From: Phallusia fumigata | Lineage: Eukaryota > Chordata > Ascidiacea > Phlebobranchia > Ascidiidae | Length of the DNA stretch: 35,700 bases | Assembly (NCBI GenBank): GCA_008931825.1 | Contig: QXVZ01031824.1 | Coordinates: 1 to 35,700 of the forward strand | Direction: 5' to 3' | In this document: positions 21,010 through 32,400 of the stretch, piece after piece | How positions within the stretch are numbered: position 1 is the stretch's first letter | Layout: each line of letters begins with the position of its first letter | Translations under genes and position numbers: made by a program | The notes under the pieces: generated by a model | Database searches by the model: none | What the model was told of the DNA's origin: nothing | Seen by the model: only the letters and a program-made list of their open reading frames with translations

Positions 21010-24000
21010 TCACAAGAAAGTCGCATAGAACAACAACACTGCGCTGACAAAACCACTCAAAAGAAACTTGGAAACTACAGTAATATTGGCATGACCACCA
21101 CTGTTACCCATCTCATCTCCTGGAGCTTGTTGACCACTGTTGCTCTGTTGTAGAGCGTTCTCTTTGCATCCGAGCCTCCGCTCGTCAACTCTGCGAGGGT
21201 AGGGTTTGTTCTTTGACTTTGCCACCTTCATATATGCGTCGTCGAATCTGAAAAAAAAAATAGTGTCCGTAAGATAACGGTGTAGAGTTTTTCAAAAATT
21301 GTTAAGTTCCGCTTTGCCGATTTATGTTCATCGTTTACCTTGCCTTTTATCGTATAACGTAGTTTCATATTCTTTTGCGGAATATTTTGCTTAAACCGCT
21401 ATGCCTTCGTGTTGGTGTTGCTTTGTTGTGTTAAATGAAGGAATCTGTTGGCTAACTTTTTGCAGCAAAAGGTAATGTAAATAAGTAATTGTAAAAACTT
21501 GTTGAATTGTGTGTTGCCTGTTGTGGGACCCTGACCGCGAACAGCTGGTGCAGTCCAGTTTACTCAACAGTTGGTATGTTTTTGTGCTTATTTCTTTTGT
21601 ATGTAACTTCAGTGAACGTGTAAAAAAGGGTTTTGCTTGTGACGAATAGGGCCGGGCCAGATTGCACACAGAGCGGTCGTTACACTGAAAATTTTCTTTG
21701 TGTATTGATACATTAAAACCCTTTTGAGGTTTGCAAATGCACTGGCTGTTGATTGCAAACCCCGGAAACAAGGCATGTATATTAATATTATTTTCGGAAT
21801 TATCATTAGTGGCGTATAAACTATATACATGTTTATTGTGATAACTATATGGAGTGCGAAACTTGTTGGACAATTGATACTTTTCTAAACCGTACAAAAA
21901 ACATTTTTCTGCACTGATTTGCAAGCTACCTATAGTACATGTCATCGCTGAAGAAGTAAGTCTTGCTATTCCATTGTAACGCCGCGTCAATCTTTTTGGG
22001 TAAACCAGACCACACAGCTGAGATGGATTTAGGGTAACCGAAGTTAGCCCTCTTTGTTCTGGAGTTGTACCGCCAATATAGATTACCTATGAAAAGGGCA
22101 ATTATGCAATTGTACAATAATTAGATTTTATTGATTGCTACTGCGAATTCGAGACAATTTGTGGCATTTTCGGAAAGATTTCAGGTTTTAGCCGCCCAAA
22201 GCAGTTTAAAAGCAAGCTGTGTGTGTTAATAAATCCACCTTTGCGTCATATACCTTTCATAAAGTAAAGTTCTCCGTTTCCGCTCCACTGGAAAGCTGCG
22301 TCAATGTTACTTGGGATTCCGCTGTATACGGTGCTGATGTCTTTCGGGAATCCATCCATCAACTTGGCGTTAACTAATCGGTAAACTTGGTTACCCTACA
22401 CATAAAACAACTTTCTTCAAGGTTAGTAATTCCTAAAAAGTTTAATTGTCGGCAAGTCACCGACGAGTTCTCGTATTCCCTTCGGTCATTTCCGGAAGTT
22501 TCTCTCATGTTTAAATTACAAAACCATTGTGTGTCTTTGGGTGTTATAAATGTAATGCAGTATAACCCTAATAATAACAATCTAACCCTAATACTTCAGC
22601 ATCCTCGCACCTTCCGTTTACAGATTTCGCACCGCTGTTTAAGAACTCCTGGCTCAGTTGAAGGGAAAAGAGGAAAATAATCATAGAAAAATTAATAATA
22701 TGTTGAAGTTTAAGGCGAACTTGGACAATTTCGATCCCAGTTTAAGGATTTTCATGTTAACAGTTGTCTCTGAGCCTTGGATTACAAAAATAGAAACGCG
22801 GTCTACGGTGCGCTACCTGAAATATGTCCGTGTAAGTTCCAAATGTAAGAGCAGCGTCGATTTTTCCAGTTATGCCCCAAACTTTGCTTGTCAGTTTCGG
22901 GTAACCTTCGTCCTTTCCATTGTTGTCAAGTCGCAAAAATTGACTGCCAAGAAAAGCGTATGTGCTGCCGTTGCGTCAAATCAAATCTGTGCAAAACGTC
23001 AAATCTGTGCAAAACAACTCTTTAACTTTCATAAGTATGCTACGTAAAAAGGAGGTAGCCAGTACAGGTCACCGAATCTCTCTAAATTGAATGCACGGTT
23101 TTTTAATCGCCTTTTGTGAAATCAGTTGCTTTACACCATTTGCCTAATTGTATAATGCTGTTGATTTTAGAAGTGTTTAGTTTGTGTTTTTAGTTAACAA
23201 TCCAGTCAGTGACCGGTTTGAACTTACAAGCTTACATCTAGTGCAGAGTAAAAGGAAAAATTACTCACTGGCCGTTGCAGACGCCCACTGTGTTAGACAG
23301 GCTTGGTTTTTCTACAGGTTTGCTGTAAAGATGTTGAATAGCTGCAAGAACATATGTAACAGCGAGATTTTGAATTTTGTTAAAAGTTGCAATCAGTGTC
23401 GAACGTTTGAATCAGGTTGTATTAGAGTTCCCTTACACTTCAGAGTTCCCTTCCCAAAACCATGCGGTTGACTGCATTAAACTGGTTGAAGAACCCGCTT
23501 TAAACATGAGATGGCGTTAAACTTGTTCCTTACCTTGTATGTCGTCTTGATGGAGGGTTTTAATGTTCGGATTGTAAAACGGTGCCATTAACGCCTCATT
23601 GACGGAAGTGTGAGAGAGCCCAAGACTGTGGCCCAACTCGTGAGCTGCTACAAGCTTTAGGTTGGCTGCAAAACGTAGTTGTAACTAAAAATTTTCGCAA
23701 AAATTATTTCTGTGACTCGCAATCGTAAACATAATAGTGTAGTTGCAAAATATATTTCAGCAAATCAAAAACGTAATGACGTCTTAATCGTGACGTCATC
23801 TTACTTGTTTCGGGCTCTGAGGATAGAGACCAGGTTTCGCCTTCGTCAAAATGAACGTCGCCGCCAAATATTGGGAAGTAAGCGTGAGCCAGAGTGTACC
23901 CCGGACCATCGAAGTCGTTTCCGTCTCCGTGGGCCCGTTTTGCGAATTTAATGACAATATCGGCCGCCTCATTAGCCTCAACTTTCTGGAATGTCAGTTG

Positions 24001-25470
24001 TGAGTTGTCGGCCCACCACTGTAAAACAAGGGGAAAAAGGTTTAAGATTTTTGACATTTTTCGGACGGTTATCTTAACAGTTTGTCTGCAAGTTCTAAAA
24101 AAATCCCAAATTTCCAACCTGAAATGCTTCAGCCATTTCTCTTTCGATCGCTGCTGCTGGAAGATCGGGCGAATAATTTTCAAACTTGTAGGTGAGATGG
24201 GACTTCTTCCACCGCGAACCTTGTAACGCGTAACGCTTCTTGCGCGCATTGATTCCTGTCCAAAATATATTTAACTAACTATGCATCATGGTTGTGGTCC
24301 TATTACTTGGGTATCAGAAGAGTTGCTCATGAGCAATCCTACATAATCCACAAATAAATATCTTAAATCAGCATTTGTGGAAGAATTCATCTGTTTTTGT
24401 TTCCTCTTTCCGATGTATTAAAACGTGTTCAGGTGTTAAAAAAAAATTCAAACGTCCATATTCCAGCACATTTTTACAAGACACTTTGAACACGAATTTT
24501 GACAATTTAAGTAACTTTTACAGCTTACGTGTGATGTCCGAGTTTCCGCAACGTTTCGCCGACATTTTCTCAAGAGTTTGTTCATCGAGTTTTCCCGTTA
24601 TCGACAGTCCGACAAAGTTTTGAAATTTCTTCACAGACTCGGAAATGTCATCCGGCATCAGATTTCTTCCTTGCGGGTTTCGCGGCGAGTATCCGTATTT
24701 CGACAAAAATAACTGTAAAAGTAAGATGGCAAATAAAATGCGTAATAACCGAACAGGATGGTGTAATGGGATGCTGCTTTAAGTTCTACGTCATCGGCAT
24801 AAACCGAGGTTTTTGCTGCGGCATAATGCTTTCATTTGTTGTAGTGTGTTGGTTTGTCTGGACTACATACTATAACGAACTTTCCAACCAAACTGGTAAT
24901 GGTTCTTGCGCAGGCGGTATTTGCACAGTCAAGTGCAACGTTATCGTTTTAAAACGGTTTTGCGCACAGGCGGTATTTGCAGGGTAAGGTAAACTTCAAT
25001 GCAAATTCGCTTCATACATCTTTTCCACAGCGAAAGGCAAATATACACAAAATATACACAATATACACAACGCAAACGTCTGAAATCAAACGGTACAAAT
25101 TCAACAATTTTTTACATTCGATCCTATGTTTATTTGTTTGATTTAACAGAAGAAATGTTGAATATGCCAAGATGAAACTCAGCAATCAGTGTACCACAAT
25201 GGCATGAATTACAACTGAAAACTTTCACCCGGTTTGAACATAGTTTAACAATCTGGCCCATTTTAGGGGTCTGGCGATGTAAGTGCTTGGGCTTGTAAGC
25301 AAAACAGGACCCGCTACAAAATAGCAAGTTGTTGCATGTAAACCTGTTTATAGGTTTACTCATGGGGAAACAAATACCTTGGCTTGAACTGGGATGATCA
25401 CTGGGTCCTCACCAGCGAAGACCTGCGCCAATGTTCCGACAAGGCAAATTGCGGTCACTGTCAGTTGCAT
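21010..25470 (-). CDS. Matrix metalloproteinase A, furin-activated, GPI-anchor type
   Basis: Zinc endopeptidase of the extracellular matrix. Exons in transcript order: 25470-25378, 24712-24529, 24255-24119, 24018-23805, 23665-23534, 23341-23269, 22964-22817, 22395-22254, 22086-21930, 21247-21010 (505 aa). Signal peptide about 1-20 ([20 protein letters not shown]). Peptidoglycan-binding-like propeptide with cysteine-switch variant KRCGNSD (C86) instead of PRCGxPD. Furin site RKKR 97-100 before Y101. Structural-zinc ligands H168, D170, H183 and H194; catalytic [11 protein letters not shown] (H218, E219, H222, H228) and Met-turn M236. Short hinge about 254-274. Hemopexin Cys pair C275 and C454. 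The C-terminus is hydrophobic with no cytoplasmic tail, as in MMP17/MMP25. Oddity: hemopexin exon 7 reads in frame only from an internal acceptor, losing 11 residues of blade I. It may be a hypomorph or an early pseudogene. Confidence 0.85.
22964..23015 (-). other. Disrupted 5' part of hemopexin exon 7 in metalloproteinase A
   Basis: The intron end and exon start found in gene B are rearranged here. An 18-bp unit starting TCAAATCTGTGCAAAAC is tandemly duplicated (22981-22998 and from 22999), and the codons for FDAITRLK are lost. From the original acceptor the frame is shifted and meets TGA. An AG in the next codons (acceptor 22966-22965) restores frame at [10 protein letters not shown]. Confidence 0.7.
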
Positions 25471-25552
25471 ATTCGACGTTGTTGAGTCTCTTTTTGCACA
25501 AATCATCATAAAAAAGCAGGTTGGATGAAAGGATGACCAGTTAAGGTCTATG

Positions 25553-25560
25553 TATTTATA
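25553..25560 (-). promoter_or_regulatory. TATA-like element of metalloproteinase gene A
   Basis: TATAAATA on the minus strand, about 80 bases before the start codon at 25470. The surrounding upstream sequence also resembles that of gene B (AAATYATCATAAAAA, then GCAG), although the TATA itself is not clear in B. Confidence 0.45.
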
Positions 25561-26170
25561 TCTTGCTGTAAGATGAAACTTTAATCACTATTGTGTCCAA
25601 ATATGTTTTTATTTCAGCATGAATGGCGAAAGCCGACTTTTTGCGGTTGCATATTCATTTTGAAAACCCATATACCAGCGCCTGATTTAACTTTCAAAGC
25701 GTTTCCGATAACTTAAAATAAAAAAGCGACCCCGTCTTACTAAACAAAGCCTTTTTAATAATCGGCTTTGTGTGCCGAACCATGTCCTAGTTTATCCATA
25801 CAAGTAAAACCCACTTGTACAAACCCATCGCACAATTTTGACCTGAATCCTTCAACTGAAAACACTCCGTCTCAGTAGTCAGACAACAACGCATGAACTT
25901 GACCTTCGATGTGCAGAAAAAATTACGTCTCTTTTCAGACTACTACATCCAACTGTGCTGTATAAGTAGCATCAGCAAGCAACAGGGTGAAACACTTTTT
26001 CCAAACTGACGCCCGCTCGTGCGTCATCAAAAATCTGTCCTGTGTTTTTTGGTCGGAAAGGGGGACTAATATTTCCGGGATAACCTACAAAATGTACAAC
26101 TTATAATTTCACAATTTATGTAGAAAATGTTTAAAGTCTAATCAACGAAAATGAACTTTCAATGTAACCT

Positions 26171-26250
26171 CCTGGACCGGGGGTCGCCAACCTTTTGAAC
26201 GCAGTGTGCCAGTTTAGGAATTATGTCAAGATGTTAATGACTTCGGGTGC
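26171..26250. repeat. Dispersed repeat, copy 2 (hAT-like end)
   Basis: GGGGGTCGCCAACCTTTTGA, then ACGCAGTGTGCCAGTTT, matching 12297-12400. A GGCGTGCCATGAACC further on, near 26535, may belong to the far end, since copy 1 carries CGCGTGCCATG. No clear terminal inverted repeat was found. Confidence 0.45.
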
Positions 26251-26669
26251 CAACATTTTTGCTTACGGTAGAGACAAAGCTAAAAATAATAATTCAGTGT
26301 AGGCTGCGTGTATTAGGGTAATTGTTACTATCTTTAAAAGGCTTACACGTGCTATTTGCCGCTCGTTTTTGCAGTTGCTCAAATTCGTCGGCTAAAAAAT
26401 GCCCGTGTAAACCAGTCATTAAAACACAACACTAACGATCATGAAAACATTACATCACAACAAATTAAACGCCAACAATGTTGTAGATTTGATCATTAAA
26501 ACAGTATTGGAATATGTACTGTACTAGTAATCACTTGGCGTGCCATGAACCTTTGCGTGCAACCTGTGGTGCCAGGAGAAAACGGACAATCGAGACGTTT
26601 CACCTAAAAATGACATGTGATCAATGAAGAAGTTTTAAATGAAGGAATTGAAAACAATGGCAAAACATT

Positions 26670-26904
26670 TCACAAGAAATTCGCACGAAACAACATCACT
26701 GCGCTGACAAGACAAAAAAGAAACTTAGAAACTACAGCAACGTTGCCATGACCGCCATCATTGTCTTCCACATCCCCTGGGATTTGTAGACCATTGTTGC
26801 TTAGTTGTAAAGCGTTCTCTTTGCATCCGAGCCACCGCTCGTCAACTCTGCGCGGAAAGGGATCATTCTCCAATTTTTCCACCTCCATATTCTTGTCGTC
26901 GAAT
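26670..26904 (-). pseudogene. Orphan terminal exon of a third metalloproteinase copy
   Basis: Intact 235-nt exon with an AG acceptor at 26906-26905, phase 2 as in genes A and B, reading FDDKNMEVEKLENDPFPRR, then [14 protein letters not shown] (the conserved second hemopexin Cys), an acidic Gly-rich spacer, and the hydrophobic tail [19 protein letters not shown] with TGA. It is one codon shorter than the A and B exons. The 3' flank and part of the upstream intron match gene A. No partner exons are found nearby. It is either a relic of a deleted gene or a usable alternative last exon for the upstream gene B. Confidence 0.75.
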
Positions 26905-29465
26905 CTGTAAAAGAGTGGGTAGTTTGTGTCCGCGAGATGGCGATGAGGAGTTGTTAAGGGGATTCCGAACACCGCATTTAAGCAAAGCGGGCAAAAATTG
27001 GCAATTAGATTTGTGTATGGATACGTTTAAAAACCTTTGATTTGCAGATGCAGTGGGTTGTGGGTTTGAATCCCGGGAACATAAGGGCAAATATATTAAC
27101 CTTTCGGCATTAACATCAGCCGTGTATAAAATGTTATGAAACTTTTTTTCTATGGTGAGTGCAATATGGAAATCGAAATGGCGTTCTGTTATAAAACGTT
27201 TTAATACTCAGATTGCACGCTTACTCGGTGAACAACGGACTTTTATGCGGTATTTGCAGTTGTACTTTTAAATGACATCAGCAAGTAACCTAGAACCGTT
27301 TCAAGAATACAAATTGGTGCATGTTGTGCACACGGTACTTGCAAAGTCAGGTGGAACGTTGTTTACTTGAAATGACATTGTGAAAACGGTATTTCAGGCG
27401 GAAATGTCCTGCAAATTTGCGTTATACATCATTTCAATGGCGCAACAAAACAAGTTAATCGCGCAACGTAAAGTGTTTGTAGCGTCATACGAACATTACA
27501 TCAAGCAACTGGTTCCTGAAAATAGGGATTTAGTTCGGTGTAGTACATTCACCCGAAACTTAGGGAGTAGTACATACATCCGAAACAGGCCAAAATTTGA
27601 GTTCAAATCAATATCCTATAATTTGAGTTCAATCAATATCGTGCGTCGTCGTAACCGCATGCCTTGCCTCCCTGTTTTTTGGTATTGACATCTTTGTTTT
27701 CATTTTATTCTCAAATTCAAGCGATAGTGGCCCACATATTTGGCTACAAGTTCCATAGTGTCCACTGAAAAAGTTTTTGTCCTGACATATTACAGCTGTA
27801 AATAAAATTTTTAAAAACATCTAGGAGACCTACCGTATTCAGTAAACAAGACCGTGCGGTGGGTGAAACAACCAACAAACATGGGCTGTACCATTTTTTG
27901 CACATACGCGAAAAATGTGCGCGTATACGCTTTGTACGCAAGCCAAATAGCGCACGGAATAAACCCTTGCACGGTCATTTTTCAAGTGTTGGCGACTCGA
28001 GACACTGACAGAATTCGTTGATTGCGACCACGTCGTTTGGTTCTTTTAAGAAATTTGCGTAAAAATAACTGTAGGCATCGCACATTAGACGCTATGTGGT
28101 ACGTGGGACAGATTATCTATTCCATCGTAAATTTTCTTAGAGTCTCGGGTAAAGTCAAGAGTTCGACTCGAGTCACATTTTTCGAAGACTTGGCTTGAAT
28201 CGGGTCCCGGCTATGAAAAGAAATATCTTAACTCGGACTCGTCACATTATAGGGACTTGACTTAACTTGACTTGAAAAAGGAAAACTATAAACTTGTTTC
28301 CAACGTGATACACAATTCCAAACGGAGATTGAAATTGGGTTCAGGATGTAATTCCTTTTCCGGCAATTCATTTTTGCTATAATGGCACTTGGTCTTTGAA
28401 ACAGCAAGCAAATTAACTTTTTGAAAATCACATATAACGCTGTCGAAAAAGATGTTAGGATAGATTCTTTTAGTTTCTTCAATCTGTTGAAAATATTTCC
28501 ATCAATGTCTGGTTTAGATTACAATCGAGTAATAAATTTATTTTTCTTCTTTTGCAATTTATTTTTGGTGAAATGGCGCTTCGTCCTTTTGCATTGTTAG
28601 GACGAAAATTAAACATCCAAAAAGAGCGTATACTGACCAGTCAATACAATACTGTTACCCCAATACATAGATTCCAGCACGTAGTAACAATAAACAAAAA
28701 CCAAAAGTTGTAATTGTGGAGAGTTTTGTGTGTATTGAGTCATAAGTGACGAAATAAACACAACTAGTCTTGGCAACGTTACAGAAATACAATGTTTAGA
28801 AATATAGTCAATGAATTATAAATGCATAAATACTGTCAACACAAACAAAAGTAAACGTGAAATAGATGGAACACATGCAGTTAATGCGATCAACACATTA
28901 AACCGTGCAGCAGTACTTTGTTGAATAAGCAGCATGAAGGTGAAAGTTTATGTGCCTGAGATCAAAATCCCAAGTTTCGTAATAGGCATAATATTTGGCA
29001 GCAGTGTTTAGAATAAAAAGCAAAAAAATGCTGGGCAAAATGAATGGCTGGGCATATTTGAAACGCAAGCGTTTCGAAACAAAAGCAAGGTAGCAGTGAA
29101 TACCAATAAAAAAAAGCGTTGCAATTAAATTTTTCGCTTTCAAAGGCACTAAGAGCATCAACAAGTACGTATTAGAGACGAACCAAATATCCCGATATGG
29201 GTATAAGTAGTAGTTTTACGTGATCAAGACATCAATGTAACTGTATATATTTGCTGAAAAAAGTAAAAAATTGCAAAATAAATTGAACACCCAGCGTCAC
29301 TTTTTTTCTAGAATAGATCTCAAATTTGCAAAACACAAAAGCATTGCAACGTCGTTAGTTGTGTTGTGGTTGAAAACATCACTAGTAAATAAAAAACAGC
29401 GCACAATAAAAATATAAAAAAGCGAAACACCGAATTGAAAATTAATCGTCACAGTGTAAGAGATT

Positions 29466-32400
29466 TTACAAGAAATTCGTATAAAACAACATCACTGCGC
29501 TCACAAGACCGCTCAATAGAAACTTGGAAGCGACAACAACGTTGCCATGACCACCACCGTTGTCCCCTTTATCCCCTGGGGCTTGTTGACCACTGTTGCT
29601 CTGTTGCAGAGTGTTGTCTTTGCACCCAAGCCACCACTCGTCGGCTCTGCGTGGGTAGGGGTATTCTTTTACCTCTGAAACCTTGATTCGCTCGTCATCG
29701 AATCTGGAAAAAATTAAAACGTGGTTATTCCGTGTCCGCTAGATGGCAATAAAGAATTTTTGAGCACAATATATTTTAATTTAAAAAATTTATAAAGTGT
29801 GATACGTGTACCATTTTGCCTTAAATCACTTTTTCTGTTGCCGGTTGGGTGCAAATTGTTTTTAATCTGTCAGCATACCTATAGTACATGCCATCGCTAA
29901 AGAAGTAGGTCTTGCCGTTCCATTGCAACGAGGCGTCGACTTTCTTGGGTAATCCCCTCCAGACCGAGATGGATTTGGGGTAACCGGGGTCAGCGCTCCT
30001 CATGTGGGGGTTGTATCGCCAATATTGTTCGCCTGTGAAAAGGACGAATAACAGTTAAGCAACTAAACTTGAAAACGCCAAGACTGCATTAACTACAGCT
30101 CAGAATCCGAGACAATGTTGGGCATTTATCGCAAAAAATGAGTGTGAATTTTGAGACAAGCCTTTGGACACCTAATGTGGGTTTGTAAGCAAGCTTTGTT
30201 TAATTACCTGTAGAAATTGGTGTCCAGAAACGCGCGTTTAACGTTATAAAGAAACTTGTTTCAACGTTACACTTTTTCATTCAAAAAGGGTTGTGATGTT
30301 GCATTAAAATTCCTTGCCATGATTAAAGACGCAAAGCAGCCCGAAAAACCCGCTTGTACAATCTACCTTTCATGAAGTAAAGTTTTCCGTTTCCGCTCCA
30401 TTGGAAAGCTGCGTCAATGTTACTTGGAATTCCGCTGTATACGGTGCTGATGTGTTTTGGGAATCGATGTACCAACTTGGCGTTATTGAATCGGTAAACC
30501 TTGTTGCCCTGCATAGAAAAGACGTTACGTTTATTAGAAGTTATAAATATTGACACTGTACAGTTTAAAAGATTTGATCAGTTAAAGCAACCATTCCGGG
30601 CTAGGTTGTTATAGTGATTGTTGACTTTAACACTTGTATTGCAAAAATAAAACCAGAAAATTTGGAGTGTTACCTGAAATATGTCCGTGTGAGTTCCAAA
30701 GGTGAGAGCGGCGTCGATTTTTCCGGTGATTCCCCAAACACTGCTTGTCATTTGCGGGTATCCTTCGTCCTGTCCGTTGTCGTTGAGTCGCCAGAATTGA
30801 CTGCCAAGGAAAGCGTATGTGCTGCCGTTCTTGAGACGGGTGATGGCGTCAAATCTGTGCAAAACGGCCAAGTTTAACAAAATGTTGCTTTACACAAAAT
30901 GCACAATATAAACAAGCCGGTTTTATCGATTCCAAAATATGCATAGTTTTGACAATATAATAAGTATGTTTCCCAATGACTTATCGGTGCACGGAAAATG
31001 TACTTACCGGCCGTTGCAGGCGCCCACTGGTGGTGATTTTGTGGTGGTCGTTCGCGGCGGTTTGGTGGGCCGGGTGTAAACTGGCCGCTTGGTGGTAGTA
31101 GGGCGCACAGGTTTGCGAGTCGTGGTTGACCAGCCTGGTTTTTCTTTTGACTCGCCGTAGAGATGTTGGATAGCTACAAAGAAAAATAGTTATACATTCT
31201 GCTGCTGAATTCGGGAAAAACAAACGAATTTGAAACCAGCTCCCTATAGTCTGCAGGAACAAACTTTTGAAACAGTTTTCAAAACATCCGACTGGCAGTT
31301 CACAACTTCCAAAATTGTCATTACGCCAATCTCGTTCTATAAAGCAAACTTTTCCTTACCTTGTATGTCGTCCTGATGAAGGCCTCTAGATCTGGGATTG
31401 TAAAACGGCGCCATTAAAGCGTCGTTGACGTCACTGTGGGAAAGCCCGAGGCTGTGACCGACCTCATGAGCTGCCACAATCTTAAGGTTGACTGCAAAAC
31501 GTAAAGTTCCAAATATTATTTTACTAAAGTAACTCTCTTACTTGGTACCTTCATGCATATCAACACGGTTAAAAATAAATTTTAACAAAACATCATCTCA
31601 TGACGTCCATGTGTCTTAATCGTGATCTTACCTGAGCCGCGTGCTGTGGTCAGGGACCAGGTTTCGCCTTCGTCAAAATGAGCGTCGCCGCCGAAACTTG
31701 GGAAGTAGGCGTGAGCCAGAGTCTGTCCGGGCCCATCAAAGGGGTCTCCGTCTCCGTGAGCTCCGTTGGCGAACTGGATGACGATGTCGGCCGCCTCAGT
31801 GCGACCCACTTTTCTGAAGGACAGTTTTGAGTTGTCCGCCCACCACTGCGAACACAAGTACAACGTTAAAGTAGGGAATAAATACTGCAGATTTCTCTTT
31901 AAAAGAAACGCTTTGGCGAAGAATAAAAACAACACCTCAAGCTTTTACGGAAAAACTAAAACGTGAAAGCAACCCTGGTAGGGCGGCTGTGATTTTATAT
32001 AATTTGTCTGCTAACCTTTAAAAATCTAAAAACGAGTTAGCAGTGCTTTTTGTACGGTTATTGGGTAACAGTTTGTCTGTTAGTTCCAAATTTCTAACCT
32101 GAAACGCAGCAGCCACTTCCCTCTCGATTTCTGCTGGTGAAAGATCGGGCGAGTAATTCTTAAACTTGTAGGTGAGATGGGACTTCTTCCAGGTCGAGCC
32201 TTGAACCGCGTAACGCCTTCTGCGCGCATTGTCGGTCCCTGTACACAAAATGATTTTACTCCGACGTTAATCAGTTTTAGTGCCAAACACAGTAGCAATA
32301 AAGTATAAAGTCGGTTTATTATTAACCCAGTTTCATTTCTTCCGTTCATTTACGTGGGACCAGTTGACAAGTTTAATAACGTTACTTTTACTCAAGTCAA

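Larger units (their letters stand above)
25561..29465. other. Region between the two metalloproteinase genes
   Basis: About 500 bp next to gene A resembles the upstream flank of gene B. A dispersed repeat (26171-26250) and the orphan terminal exon (26670-26904) follow. The segment 27300-27460 resembles intron 1 of gene A near 24890-25060 (CGGTATTTGCA, AGTGCAACGTT). At 28141-28280 there is a degenerate GACTCG/ACTTGACTTG repeat. Nothing coding is recognised in 27500-29465. Confidence 0.5.

Noticed and set aside
22658..23047. 129-codon plus-strand reading frame
   Set aside because: Antisense to the damaged hemopexin exon 7 of metalloproteinase A; the openness is a by-product of the coding strand. 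The same holds for 30614-30877 opposite gene B.
28898..29164. 88-codon hydrophobic minus-strand frame downstream of metalloproteinase B
   Set aside because: It looks like a small membrane protein, but there is no splice context, family match or repeat in the paralogous flank. AT-rich DNA often gives hydrophobic frames.
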